Positions 33,664 to 42,206 of a DNA stretch of 46,538 bases are shown here, piece after piece. The notes under the pieces are model-generated. The model had not been told where the DNA came from and searched no databases. It was given only the letters and a program-made list of their open reading frames with translations. Numbering within the stretch: position 1 is the first letter of the stretch; every line of letters starts with the position of its first letter. The position numbers and the translations under genes were made by a program. This DNA is from Lachnospiraceae bacterium (lineage in GTDB: Bacteria > Bacillota > Clostridia > Lachnospirales > Lachnospiraceae), in assembly GCA_030523275.1 (NCBI GenBank), contig JAUNIX010000024.1, positions 1 through 46,538 on the forward strand, given 5' to 3'.

Positions 33664-34029
33664 ATGTTAAAACAATATACAATTACCGTTAACGGAACTG
33701 CTTATGATGTTACCGTAGAAGAAAAAACAGGTGCCGCTCCAGTGGCTCCTGTAGCTGCACAGCCAACACCTGCCACTCCAGCTGCCAAACCTGCTACCCC
33801 AGCTGACACTGCTGGAAATATCGAAGTAAAAACAGGTGCTGCTGGAAAAGTATTTAATATTCCTACTTCTGTTGGACAGTCTGTAAAACGCGGTGATCCT
33901 GTTATCATTATTGAAGCAATGAAAATGGAAATCGGTGTCACAGCTCCAGAAGATGGTGTCATTGCCAGCATTGATGTTGAAGTTGGAGATATGGTTGAAT
34001 CTGGTGATGTTCTGGCTACATTAAATTAG
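33664..34029 (+). CDS. Biotin carboxyl carrier protein of the decarboxylase complex
   Basis: A 121-residue carrier. A short beta N-terminus ([19 protein letters not shown]) leads to a flexible Ala/Pro/Thr-rich linker (about 24-50) and a biotinyl domain (about 53-121) with the attachment motif EAMKMEI, in which Lys87 is the expected biotin site. The linker is typical of OadA/MmdC/1.3S carriers, which shuttle carboxybiotin between the transferase and the membrane pump. It is the only biotin carrier in the operon, so it must serve both carboxyltransferases if they form one complex. Confidence 0.92.
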   Translation: MLKQYTITVNGTAYDVTVEEKTGAAPVAPVAAQPTPATPAAKPATPADTAGNIEVKTGAAGKVFNIPTSVGQSVKRGDPVIIIEAMKMEIGVTAPEDGVIASIDVEVGDMVESGDVLATLN

Positions 34030-34045
34030 GCCGGGAGGTTTTACT

Positions 34046-35170
34046 ATGGATTATATTATCGAAGTTTTCGGAAACTTGTTGCACCAGACTGCTTTTTTCA
34101 ACTTAACGGTTGGAAACTATGCAATGATTGGTGTAGCTTGTGTTTTCCTTTATTTAGCAATTAGGAAAGAATACGAACCATTACTTTTAGTTCCAATTTC
34201 CTTTGGTATGCTATTAGTAAACATTTATCCAGATATTATGGCAGATGGGGGATTACTTCATTACTTCTTCCTATTAGATGAATGGAGTATCTTACCTTCT
34301 CTGATTTTCTTAGGTGTTGGTGCAATGACAGATTTTGGACCGCTGATCGCAAATCCTCAAAGTTTCCTTTTAGGTGCTGCTGCTCAGTTTGGTATCTTTG
34401 CCGCTTACATCGGAGCTATGTGTTTAGGATTTGATGATGCTGCTGCTGCTGCAATTTCCATTATTGGCGGTGCAGATGGTCCAACTTCCATTTATCTGGC
34501 TGGCAAGCTTCATCAGTCCAATTTAATGGGACCGATTGCAGTAGCTGCGTATTCCTATATGTCTTTAGTCCCAATCATCCAGCCTCCGATCATGAGACTT
34601 CTGACAACAGAAGAGGAAAGAAAAATCAAGATGGATCAACTTCGTCCAGTTTCTAAATTGGAACGTATCCTGTTTCCTGTCATCGTAACGATCATTGTCT
34701 GTCTGATTCTTCCTTCTACAGCACCATTGGTCGGTATGCTGATGCTAGGAAATTTATTTAAAGAAAGTGGCGTTGTACGACAGCTCACGGAAACTGCCTC
34801 TAACGCATTAATGTATATCGTTGTTATTTTACTGGGTACCAGTGTAGGTGCTACAACTAGTGCAGAAGCATTCTTAAATCTGACAACCATTAAAATTGTT
34901 GTTCTCGGTCTGCTCGCTTTCGCATTTGGTACTGCTGCCGGTGTTTTATTTGGTAAACTCATGTGCAAATTAACTGGCGGAAAAGTAAATCCATTAATCG
35001 GTTCTGCAGGAGTTTCTGCTGTACCAATGGCAGCCCGTGTATCACAAAAAGTCGGAGCAGAATCCGATCCTACAAACTTCTTACTGATGCACGCAATGGG
35101 ACCTAACGTAGCAGGAGTTATCGGTACTGCTGTTGCTGCCGGTGTATTTATGGCAATTTTCGGAGTATAA
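34046..35170 (+). CDS. Sodium-translocating decarboxylase beta subunit (OadB/MmdB-type)
   Basis: A 374-residue polytopic membrane protein that decarboxylates carboxybiotin and exports sodium ions. The family signatures are visible: [16 protein letters not shown] with the conserved aspartate, [16 protein letters not shown], the middle [16 protein letters not shown], and the C-terminal [17 protein letters not shown] and [13 protein letters not shown], all parts of the ion channel. Around ten membrane segments are predicted by eye. It starts 16 bases after the carrier gene, with GGGAGG before the ATG. OadB, MmdB and GcdB cannot be told apart from this alone. Confidence 0.92.
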   Translation: MDYIIEVFGNLLHQTAFFNLTVGNYAMIGVACVFLYLAIRKEYEPLLLVPISFGMLLVNIYPDIMADGGLLHYFFLLDEWSILPSLIFLGVGAMTDFGPLIANPQSFLLGAAAQFGIFAAYIGAMCLGFDDAAAAAISIIGGADGPTSIYLAGKLHQSNLMGPIAVAAYSYMSLVPIIQPPIMRLLTTEEERKIKMDQLRPVSKLERILFPVIVTIIVCLILPSTAPLVGMLMLGNLFKESGVVRQLTETASNALMYIVVILLGTSVGATTSAEAFLNLTTIKIVVLGLLAFAFGTAAGVLFGKLMCKLTGGKVNPLIGSAGVSAVPMAARVSQKVGAESDPTNFLLMHAMGPNVAGVIGTAVAAGVFMAIFGV

Positions 35171-35188
35171 ACAAGGAGGAACATACTT

Positions 35189-36589
35189 ATGGAAAAACCA
35201 ATTAAAATTACAGAAACAATTCTCCGTGATGCGCAGCAATCTCTGATTGCTACACGTATGTCTACGGAAGAAATGCTTCCTATTATAGATACAATGGATA
35301 AAGTCGGATATCATGCTGTAGAATGTTGGGGTGGAGCAACATTTGATGCCTGCCTGCGTTTTTTAAAGGAAGATCCCTGGGAGCGTCTACGCAAGTTCCG
35401 CGATGGTTTTAAAAATACAAAATTACAGATGTTATTCCGTGGTCAGAATATTTTAGGATACCGTCCTTATGCAGATGATGTAGTCGAATATTTTGTACAA
35501 AAATCTGCTGCTAATGGCATTGATATCATTCGTATTTTTGACTGTTTAAATGATCTAAGAAATTTACAGACAGCTGTAACAGCTGCAAATAAAGAAAAAG
35601 CACACGCTCAGGTTGCATTATCATTCACACTTGGCGATGCTTATACGTTAGATTACTGGAAAAAAATTGCAAAACGAATCGAAGACATGGGTGCGGATTC
35701 TATTTGTATTAAAGATATGGCTGGACTTTTAGTTCCTTATAAAGCATCTGAGTTAGTAACCGCTTTAAAAGAAACCGTTGATCTGCCAATCGAACTTCAC
35801 ACTCACTACACATCTGGGGTTGCTTCTATGACTTATTTAAAAGCAGTGGAAGCTGGTGTTGACATCATTGATACCGCTATATCTCCATTTGCTATGGGAA
35901 CTAGTCAGCCAGCAACGGAAGTTATGGTAGAAACATTTAAAGGCACTCCATATGATACTGGTCTTAATCAAACATTGCTTGCTCAAATTGCTGATTATTT
36001 CCGTCCAATTCGAGACAAAGCACTGGAAAGCGGCTTATTGAATCCTAAGAACATGGGTGTTGATATCCAGACACTCCTTTACCAGGTACCAGGTGGTATG
36101 TTATCAAACTTAACTTCCCAGTTAAAAGAGCAAGGTGCAGAGGATAAATTCTATGAGGTACTAAAAGAAGTTCCTCGAGTAAGAAAAGACCTCGGAGAAC
36201 CACCTTTAGTTACTCCTTCTTCCCAAATTGTTGGAACACAGTCTGTATTCAACGTTTTAATGGGTGAACGCTATAAAATGGCTACAAAAGAAACGAAAGA
36301 TATCTTACGTGGTAAATATGGCGCTACTGTAAAACCTATGAATGAAGAAGTCAAAAAGAAAGTAATCGGTGAAGAAGAACCAATCACCTGTCGTCCTGCT
36401 GATTTACTTGAACCAGAATTGGATAAACTAAAAGAAGATGTAGCAACATGGTCCGAGCAAGACGAAGATGTATTATCTTATGCACTCTTCCCACAAGTTG
36501 CAACCGACTTCTTTAAATACCGTGCAGCACAAAAAGACGGCATAGACCCTGAACTTGGTGATAAAGCGAACGGAACTTATCCAGTTTAA
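35189..36589 (+). CDS. Pyruvate/oxaloacetate carboxyltransferase subunit (OadA/5S-like, no biotin domain)
   Basis: A 466-residue TIM-barrel carboxyltransferase. It begins with ITETILRDAQQSLIATRM (metal-binding Asp) and has ECWGGATFDACLRFL and MLFRGQNILGY. Then come DSICIKDMAGLL with the catalytic lysine region and ELHTHYTSG with the metal-binding histidines, and the C-terminal conserved PYC/OADA domain (about 290-460). Unlike many OadA proteins it has no biotinyl domain, so it resembles the 5S subunit of transcarboxylase and must use the separate carrier two genes upstream. The likely reaction is transfer of the carboxyl group of oxaloacetate to biotin, giving pyruvate, or the reverse. It is the last gene of the operon. 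Confidence 0.92.
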   Translation: MEKPIKITETILRDAQQSLIATRMSTEEMLPIIDTMDKVGYHAVECWGGATFDACLRFLKEDPWERLRKFRDGFKNTKLQMLFRGQNILGYRPYADDVVEYFVQKSAANGIDIIRIFDCLNDLRNLQTAVTAANKEKAHAQVALSFTLGDAYTLDYWKKIAKRIEDMGADSICIKDMAGLLVPYKASELVTALKETVDLPIELHTHYTSGVASMTYLKAVEAGVDIIDTAISPFAMGTSQPATEVMVETFKGTPYDTGLNQTLLAQIADYFRPIRDKALESGLLNPKNMGVDIQTLLYQVPGGMLSNLTSQLKEQGAEDKFYEVLKEVPRVRKDLGEPPLVTPSSQIVGTQSVFNVLMGERYKMATKETKDILRGKYGATVKPMNEEVKKKVIGEEEPITCRPADLLEPELDKLKEDVATWSEQDEDVLSYALFPQVATDFFKYRAAQKDGIDPELGDKANGTYPV

Positions 36590-36627
36590 AATAACAAAAT
36601 CGACAAAATTCCTCAATAGGATGAAGG

Positions 36628-36662
36628 AAATGCTCCGCCTTATATAACAGCGGAGCATTTTT
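36628..36662 (+). terminator. Intrinsic terminator of the decarboxylase operon
   Basis: AAATGCTCCGC pairs with GCGGAGCATTT (11 bp), followed by a T run. The run ends one base before the ATG of the next gene. Confidence 0.88.
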
Positions 36663-36663
36663 C

Positions 36664-37575
36664 ATGCCTAATCTTGTAATCAAATTTCAAGTCATGCATA
36701 ATAAAATTGTTTTAAAAGGATTACTATCTGCTGTTCTAAACATAAAACCTGAAGATATTACTGAAATTACATATCTGGAAACAACAACCGAAAAGGAATC
36801 TCAAAAAAAGAAGCTTGGAATACTTGACCTCTTTGTAAAAATGTCTGATAATAAATGTATCAACATAGAAATGCAGGCTCGTTTTTTTGAATATTGGACA
36901 AATCGATCTCTTTATTATCTTACCAAGAAATTTTCAGAACAAGCTGTGCGAGAGGATCAATATACGAATAAATATTTATATCCTTGTATTAGCATTAGTA
37001 TATTAGATTTTATCTGGAATAAGGATGAACCTTCATTTTATAATCAATATTATTTGATGAATCCGACATCTAATCAGATTTTTACTGATAAATTAATCTT
37101 TCATACAATAGAACTACCCAAAATCGTTACCGCAACTGATGAAGAGAAACAAACTCCTATTTATCGATGGGCCCGCTTCTTCCGTTCGAAAACATGGGAA
37201 GAATACGAACAATGCGCGAAAGGAGACATTAGTATGGAAACAGCAGTAGATGAATTAAAAAATATTCATGATGATCAAATCAAAATGTTAGAATATCTTC
37301 ATAGACAAATTGAGATTATGGATCAAAACCAACTTCTTGAAGATGCCAATACGCGTGGTTACCAAACTGGTTACGATTCTGGATATAATACAGGATATGA
37401 TTCTGGTTATGATTCCGGCTATGACTCTGGATTTTGTTCTGCTGTCAAATCCTTTATTACGGATCAATTATTAAGTCAAACTGAGGATGATACAATTATC
37501 AAAAATTTAATGCAGATTTTTTCTCTAACATCAGAAAAAGCATCTGAATTCTTAAACAGTGTAAAACAAGAATAA
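36664..37575 (+). CDS. Rpn family recombination-promoting nuclease / PD-(D/E)XK transposase-like protein
   Basis: A 303-residue protein with the Rpn/TIGR01784 pattern: VLKGLLSAVLNIKPEDITEITYLE, the catalytic LGILDLFVKM (Asp55) with INIEMQ (Glu69, Gln71), then YLTKKFSEQ and ISILDFIW. The C-terminal part has a helical region and six GY(D/N/Q)(S/T)G repeats (residues 232-258). Such proteins are DNA endonucleases that stimulate recombination, often present in many copies. The ATG starts directly after the T run of the upstream terminator with no ribosome-binding site. The usual residues before the NLVIKF-like segment are few, so the 5' end may be truncated and the gene possibly silent. Confidence 0.78.
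   Translation: MPNLVIKFQVMHNKIVLKGLLSAVLNIKPEDITEITYLETTTEKESQKKKLGILDLFVKMSDNKCINIEMQARFFEYWTNRSLYYLTKKFSEQAVREDQYTNKYLYPCISISILDFIWNKDEPSFYNQYYLMNPTSNQIFTDKLIFHTIELPKIVTATDEEKQTPIYRWARFFRSKTWEEYEQCAKGDISMETAVDELKNIHDDQIKMLEYLHRQIEIMDQNQLLEDANTRGYQTGYDSGYNTGYDSGYDSGYDSGFCSAVKSFITDQLLSQTEDDTIIKNLMQIFSLTSEKASEFLNSVKQE
37357..37437 (+). repeat. 12-bp coding repeats (GYDSG motif)
   Basis: About six 12-bp units of the form GGNTAYGAYTCT are arranged in tandem within the Rpn-like gene and encode GYDSG-type repeats. Copy number may vary between strains. Confidence 0.8.
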
Positions 37576-37611
37576 TTTAAAACAAATACTATATATAAAC
37601 ATAAATTTTTC

Positions 37612-37641
37612 TTTACAATCTTTTTTGATCTATGCTATAAT
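37612..37641 (+). promoter_or_regulatory. Promoter of the tyrS T-box leader
   Basis: TTTACA (37612-37617), 18-base spacer, TATAAT (37636-37641), just upstream of the T-box leader. Confidence 0.75.
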
Positions 37642-37648
37642 CGGTTCA

Positions 37649-37939
37649 TATGGAAAAGCGATGAAGGAAAAGAGTAAAACAGATTTCGATTTTTCAGAGA
37701 CTATCCGGTTGGTGCGAGGATAGAAATCCACTGTTCGAATACATTCCAGAGCTGCTTATCTGAACAGAATTATCTTTCTAATTAGGGTAAGACGGGTACG
37801 CCCGATACAGCGTACGATGTGTAATGGCACATCATAAGGAGTATTTTGTGAGAGATACTTAAACCAGAGGTGGTACCACGATATCAGATTTTTATCGTCC
37901 TCTGTTTCTACACATACGTAGAAACAGAGGACGTTTTTT
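37649..37939 (+). ncRNA. Tyrosine T-box riboswitch (leader of tyrS)
   Basis: The leader has stem I features (GAAGGAAAAGAGTAAAAC and GGTTGGTGCGAGGATAG), a specifier loop GAATACATTCC whose UAC codon (37740-37742) specifies tyrosine, and the conserved T-box AGGTGGTACCACG (37868-37880). An intrinsic terminator follows at 37896-37939. Uncharged tRNA-Tyr pairing with the specifier and T-box would stabilise the antiterminator and allow tyrS expression. The specifier agrees with the downstream tyrosyl-tRNA synthetase. Confidence 0.93.
37896..37939 (+). terminator. T-box terminator
   Basis: A 15-bp perfect stem (CGTCCTCTGTTTCTA with TAGAAACAGAGGACG) and eight-base loop are followed by six T residues. 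Its 5' arm follows the T-box sequence with which it competes. Confidence 0.93.
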
Positions 37940-38133
37940 GGTATAGGAAATTCTTCTGACACTTCCTATACCAAGAAAAATGCTCTGCAAGAATGCATAC
38001 AGATACATTAGAAATATGATGCTATAGCAGTCTACATCTGACATTCAAAGCGGAGCAAGGCTCTTAGGGCTGAAAAATTTAAAGCATTTGAGGCGGACTT
38101 GTCCGCTTTATTCTTGTTAAGGAGGAAAATAAA
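37940..38133 (+). other. Structured spacer between the T-box terminator and tyrS
   Basis: The 194 bases between the terminator and the tyrS ATG contain a 10-bp hairpin GGTATAGGAA/TTCCTATACC (37940-37972) and a GCGGAC-TT-GTCCGC hairpin followed by a T-rich run (38091-38115). A distant AAAGCGGA (38047-38054) could pair with TCCGCTTT (38102-38109) as an alternative. An AAGGAGG site precedes the start. No gene is seen. Confidence 0.55.
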
Positions 38134-39360
38134 ATGGGAATTTATGAAGAATTACAAGAAAGAGGATTGATTGCTCAGGTTACAGATGAACCAGAAATTC
38201 GTGAATTAATCAATACTGGCGGTGCGCGTTTTTATATTGGTTTTGATCCAACTGCTGATTCTCTTCATGTCGGACATTTTATGGCACTGTGCCTTATGAA
38301 ACGTCTTCAGATGGCTGGAAACAAACCAGTTGTATTGATTGGTGGTGGAACCGGGCATGTCGGTGATCCATCTGGCAAAACAGATATGCGTGCAATGCTG
38401 ACATCTGAAACAATCCAGCATAACTGTGACTGTTTTAAAAAACAGATGGAACGTTTTATTGAATTTGGAGACGATAAGGCAATTATGGTCAACAATGCTG
38501 ACTGGCTTTTAAAATTAAACTATGTCGAATTATTACGCGATGTAGGAGCCTGCTTCTCTGTTAACAATATGCTTCGCGCAGAATGTTACAAACAGAGAAT
38601 GGAAAAAGGATTAAGTTTCTTAGAATTTAACTACATGATTATGCAGGCATATGATTTCTATTATTTAAGTGAACATTACGGTTGCAATATGCAGTTTGGT
38701 GGAAATGACCAATGGAGTAATATGTTGGCAGGAACTGAATTAATCCGTAAGAAAACAGAAAAAGATGCTTATGCAATGACTATTACTCTTTTATTAAACA
38801 GCGAAGGTAAAAAGATGGGTAAAACCGTCGGTGGAGCTGTATGGTTAGATCCTAACAAGACATCTCCATTTGAATTTTATCAATACTGGAGAAATGTCAA
38901 TGATGCTGATGTTACAAAATGCTTAAAAATGTTGACATTTTTATCTTTAGAAGAAATCAAAGAAATGGAAAAATGGCCAGATAACCGTATTAATGAAAAG
39001 AAAGAAATCCTTGCATATGAATTAACCGCTTTAGTTCACGGCGAAGAGGAAGCCAAAAAAGCACAGAAAGTTTCTCATTCCCTATTTGCTGGAGCTGGTT
39101 CTGATGCCGATATGCCAACGACAAAAATTTCTGTATCGGACCTTACCGATTCTGAAATTAATATGATGGATTTAATGATGCTTTGCAAACTTGTAAAAAG
39201 CAAATCGGAAGCCAGAAGATTAATCCAGCAAAATGGTGTTTCCGTCGATAATGTAAAAATCACCATGGATACTTTGATGATTACTGAAGATGCCTTAAAA
39301 GAAGGAATTGTCATTAAAAAAGGAAAAAAAGTATATCATAAAGCGATTATTTCCGAATAA
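38134..39360 (+). CDS. tyrS: Tyrosyl-tRNA synthetase
   Basis: A 408-residue class I aminoacyl-tRNA synthetase charging tRNA-Tyr. The N-terminal catalytic part has YIGFDPTADSLHVGHFM with the HIGH-type HVGH (45-48), the tyrosine-binding NYMIMQAYDFYYL and QFGGNDQWSNM, and the KMSKS-type KMGKT (227-231). The C-terminal S4 RNA-binding domain (about 340-405) includes KLVKSKSEARRLIQQNGVSVD. This is the TyrS (not TyrZ) type judging by the HVGH and KMGKT forms, with modest certainty. Expression is controlled by the T-box leader directly upstream. Confidence 0.97.
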   Translation: MGIYEELQERGLIAQVTDEPEIRELINTGGARFYIGFDPTADSLHVGHFMALCLMKRLQMAGNKPVVLIGGGTGHVGDPSGKTDMRAMLTSETIQHNCDCFKKQMERFIEFGDDKAIMVNNADWLLKLNYVELLRDVGACFSVNNMLRAECYKQRMEKGLSFLEFNYMIMQAYDFYYLSEHYGCNMQFGGNDQWSNMLAGTELIRKKTEKDAYAMTITLLLNSEGKKMGKTVGGAVWLDPNKTSPFEFYQYWRNVNDADVTKCLKMLTFLSLEEIKEMEKWPDNRINEKKEILAYELTALVHGEEEAKKAQKVSHSLFAGAGSDADMPTTKISVSDLTDSEINMMDLMMLCKLVKSKSEARRLIQQNGVSVDNVKITMDTLMITEDALKEGIVIKKGKKVYHKAIISE

Positions 39361-39397
39361 GAATCATAGAATAATAAAAAACGGAAGTGAAATCAAC

Positions 39398-39652
39398 ATG
39401 AATTCCGATTTTCATTATTTTGATGGATTTAAATTACGTACTTTATTTGCAGTCATTCTCTTTTTGGGTATGATTGCCGCTAATCATTTATATACCAATG
39501 AATCAGAAAAAAACGCCCTCGTACAGGCTGCTGCCTATACTGGGCGTTCTGATTTTATAACAAAAACATTTGCTTTTGATCAAAAAGGTACTTTCTTAAT
39601 CTACATTCGAGATTATACTCTTTTGATCAAACATCGTCTCTTTAATTCTTAA
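39398..39652 (+). CDS. Small single-pass membrane protein, unknown
   Basis: An 84-residue protein with one membrane helix (about 13-29, [20 protein letters not shown]) and a short, probably extracellular C-terminal part. The ATG at 39398 is preferred because a GGAAGTG site precedes it; a longer reading would overlap the end of tyrS. I do not recognise the family. It follows tyrS by 37 bases and may ride on its transcript. Its last 11 bases overlap the 3' end of the convergent UPF0210 gene, and no terminator is seen between them. Confidence 0.55.
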   Translation: MNSDFHYFDGFKLRTLFAVILFLGMIAANHLYTNESEKNALVQAAAYTGRSDFITKTFAFDQKGTFLIYIRDYTLLIKHRLFNS

Positions 39653-41006
39653 AGCTATGAATTGGAGCTGGAATATTTCCTTTACGATTGATAAACGCCT
39701 CACAAGAGAACTGGTTTACCGGCATAATCGGTGCATATCCAAGCAATCCACCAAATTCTACAGTATCCCCAACATCTTTGCCGATTGCAGGAATTAAACG
39801 TACCGCTGTTGTCTTTTGATTTACCATGCCAAGTGCCATTTCATCAGCAATAATGCCAGAAATTGTTGCTGCACTTGTCTTGCCAGGAATTGCAATCATA
39901 TCAAGCCCTACAGAACATACACAAGTCATAGCTTCTAATTTTTCCAATGTCAGAGCCCCTGCCTCTGCTGCATCAATCATTCTCTGATCTTCACTGACAG
40001 GAATAAAAGCTCCACTAAGGCCTCCTACATAGGAAGACGCCATAACTCCACCTTTTTTTACTTGATCGTTTAACAACGCCAACGCTGCCGTTGTTCCTGG
40101 CGCACCTGCATATTCAAGACCAATTTCTTCTAAGATTTCACCGACACTGTCACCAACAGCAGGTGTTGGAGCTAAGGACAAGTCAATAATACCAAATGGG
40201 ATTCCCAATCGTTTTGAAGCCTCTTTTGCTACCAACTGCCCAACACGAGTAACTTTAAATGCAGTCTTCTTAATTGTTTCACACAAAACTTCAAAGCTTT
40301 CACCACGAACTGTTTCCAATGCACGTTTTACTACACCTGGTCCACTAACGCCAACATTGATGATCTTATCTGCTTCTGTCACTCCATGAAAAGCACCAGC
40401 CATAAAAGGATTATCATCTGGAGCATTTGTAAATACAACAAATTTTGCACAACCAAGACTATCATTTTCCTTTGTCAATTCTGCAGTTTCTTTAATCTTT
40501 TCACCAATCAAACGTACAGCATCCATATTGATTCCTGTCTTTGTAGAACCAACATTAACTGAACTACAGACACGTTCTGTTGTTGCCAATGCTTCTGGAA
40601 TCGATTCGATCAATAAGCGATCTGCTTCTGTCATTCCTTTATTTACAAGTGCGGAATAACCACCAATAAAGTTGACGCCAACCTTTTTTGCTGCCTGATC
40701 AAGTACCTGTGCAATTTCAACAAAATCTTTCGAAGTTTTGCAGACTGGACCACCGACTAATGCAATCGGAGTGATTGAAATTCTTTTATTCACAATTGGA
40801 ATTCCGAATTCTTTTTCAATTTCCTTTCCTGTCTTTACCAAATCTTTTGCTGTTGTCGTAATCTTTTGATAAATATTTTCTTTTACTTCTTCTAGCGTGC
40901 TCGCTGTACAATCAAGAAGACTGATTCCTAATGTAATGGTTCTTACATCCAGATTCATCTCCGCGATCATTTTATTTGTTTCAATTACTTCATTAATATT
41001 AATCAT
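39642..41006 (-). CDS. UPF0210 / DUF711 family protein
   Basis: A 454-residue protein of the UPF0210 family, which has a pyruvate-formate-lyase-like barrel fold in solved structures but no established reaction. Characteristic stretches are [33 protein letters not shown] at the start, [47 protein letters not shown] and the closing [17 protein letters not shown]. No glycyl-radical motif is visible at the C-terminus. It follows the UPF0237 ACT-domain gene by 15 bases, the pairing seen across Firmicutes, which suggests amino-acid-regulated metabolism. The function remains open. Confidence 0.92.
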   Translation of the reverse strand: MININEVIETNKMIAEMNLDVRTITLGISLLDCTASTLEEVKENIYQKITTTAKDLVKTGKEIEKEFGIPIVNKRISITPIALVGGPVCKTSKDFVEIAQVLDQAAKKVGVNFIGGYSALVNKGMTEADRLLIESIPEALATTERVCSSVNVGSTKTGINMDAVRLIGEKIKETAELTKENDSLGCAKFVVFTNAPDDNPFMAGAFHGVTEADKIINVGVSGPGVVKRALETVRGESFEVLCETIKKTAFKVTRVGQLVAKEASKRLGIPFGIIDLSLAPTPAVGDSVGEILEEIGLEYAGAPGTTAALALLNDQVKKGGVMASSYVGGLSGAFIPVSEDQRMIDAAEAGALTLEKLEAMTCVCSVGLDMIAIPGKTSAATISGIIADEMALGMVNQKTTAVRLIPAIGKDVGDTVEFGGLLGYAPIMPVNQFSCEAFINRKGNIPAPIHSFKN

Positions 41007-41021
41007 CGTAAATCCTCCGGA

Positions 41022-41294
41022 CTAAATTCTGTGCATCATATTAAAAATGTCTTCATTTTGTGCCTGGATCAAAACTCCAATCTCTTCTCCAATCTGACCT
41101 AATTCATTTGTTACATCGGATACCGTTTTCTGAGATTCACTAGTATCTACAATCATCATCATATTAAAATACCCACTAACAATTGTCTGTGAAATATCCA
41201 AAATATTAATGCGATTATTTGCAAGATAAGTACAAACCTTTGCAATAATTCCTACACTATCTTTTCCAACAACTGTTATGACTGTCTTTTTCAT
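41022..41294 (-). CDS. ACT-domain protein (UPF0237)
   Basis: A 90-residue single ACT domain of the UPF0237 family: VITVVGKDSVGIIAKVCTYLANNRINILDISQTIV, then FNMMMIVDTSE and a C-terminal helix-strand. ACT domains bind amino acids or similar small ligands. Stand-alone ones of this type resemble the glycine-cleavage regulator GcvR fold but lack a second domain. It is the upstream partner of the UPF0210 gene and is presumably its ligand-sensing companion. An AGGAGG-like site lies about 10 bases before the ATG. Confidence 0.9.
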   Translation of the reverse strand: MKKTVITVVGKDSVGIIAKVCTYLANNRINILDISQTIVSGYFNMMMIVDTSESQKTVSDVTNELGQIGEEIGVLIQAQNEDIFNMMHRI

Positions 41295-41320
41295 CTTCTT
41301 TTTTCCTCCCGATATATCAT

Positions 41321-42148
41321 CTATTTATGTAAACAACTTTTGTTTTCTACGATTGCAATTTCAGAAACCTCATCACGCTTTGCAACCTGCATATGAAAAT
41401 GAATTTCTTCCGGCAACAATCCGTGTTCCAAAAGCGATAATTTCACGGTTTCATATGCAAGTTCTGAATAATTATTTTCTTTACTTAAATGCCCAAGAAA
41501 AACTTCTTTTGTATTATTAGATAAAATGTCACACAAAAACTGACCGGATCGTTCATTAGACAAATGTCCCTTATTACCGAGAATTCTTCTCTTTAAATAA
41601 TATGGATACGGTCCAACTTGAAGCATGTTGACATCATGATTGGCTTCAATAAATAAAATATCTGATTCCTTTGTTTTATCAACAATTCCCTCATGGTAAT
41701 TTCCAAGATCTGTAGCAATCGATGCTTTCACATCATGACTCTCAAGGCTGTAGCAGACCGGATCTGCTGCATCATGCCAAATTGATGTTGCATCAATCGT
41801 AATATCTTTGATCGAAAAGGGATGATCCGGCTTTATGATTTCAAACAATTTCGGATCAATCTTGCCAACAGACTTTACATCCATCACTGCCTGAGCTGTC
41901 TTTTCGGTCATATAAAGAGGCAAATGATAACGCCTTGCCATAACTCCTAACCCTGCAATGTGATCGATATGTTCATGTGTCACCAAGATAGCATCCAATG
42001 CTTTCGGATCAACATCCAGAGTCCTTAATCCATTTTCAATTTTTTTACCACTGATTCCTGCATCCACAAGAATGTTCGCTTTCTCACTACCGACATAGAT
42101 GCAGTTACCGCTGCTGCTACTGGCTATACTGGTCAGTTTCATTGTCAT
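41321..42148 (-). CDS. walJ: Metallo-beta-lactamase-fold hydrolase, YycJ/WalJ type
   Basis: A 275-residue metallo-beta-lactamase-fold protein. The N-terminus KLTSIASSSSGNCIYVG and the metal motif THEHIDHIAGLGVMARR (about 57-73) match the YycJ/WalJ family, which in Bacillus is encoded with the WalRK two-component system and is linked to coordination of DNA replication with cell-wall growth; some relatives are exonucleases. Further conserved parts are IEANHDVNML and GNKGHLSNERSGQFL, with GHLSKENN. Here it is not near walRK but downstream of polA and coaE, which fits a DNA-related role. Two nearby ATG codons leave the start uncertain by two residues. Confidence 0.82.
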   Translation of the reverse strand: MTMKLTSIASSSSGNCIYVGSEKANILVDAGISGKKIENGLRTLDVDPKALDAILVTHEHIDHIAGLGVMARRYHLPLYMTEKTAQAVMDVKSVGKIDPKLFEIIKPDHPFSIKDITIDATSIWHDAADPVCYSLESHDVKASIATDLGNYHEGIVDKTKESDILFIEANHDVNMLQVGPYPYYLKRRILGNKGHLSNERSGQFLCDILSNNTKEVFLGHLSKENNYSELAYETVKLSLLEHGLLPEEIHFHMQVAKRDEVSEIAIVENKSCLHK

Positions 42149-42206
42149 TCATTCCTTTATCTGTAATTTCGCACCCAATTAGTATATCATATCATTTTTT
42201 ATCATG

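Noticed and set aside
34636..35184. 182-codon - strand frame opposite the OadB-type gene
   Set aside because: It is an antisense shadow of a clear membrane-protein gene with no start signal.
36664..37575. Insertion sequence around the 'transposase-like' Rpn gene
   Set aside because: No terminal inverted repeats or target-site duplications are visible. Rpn proteins are nucleases not carried by a defined element.
37756..37962. 68-codon - strand frame across the T-box region
   Set aside because: The sequence is fully explained by the conserved T-box leader and its terminator on the + strand.
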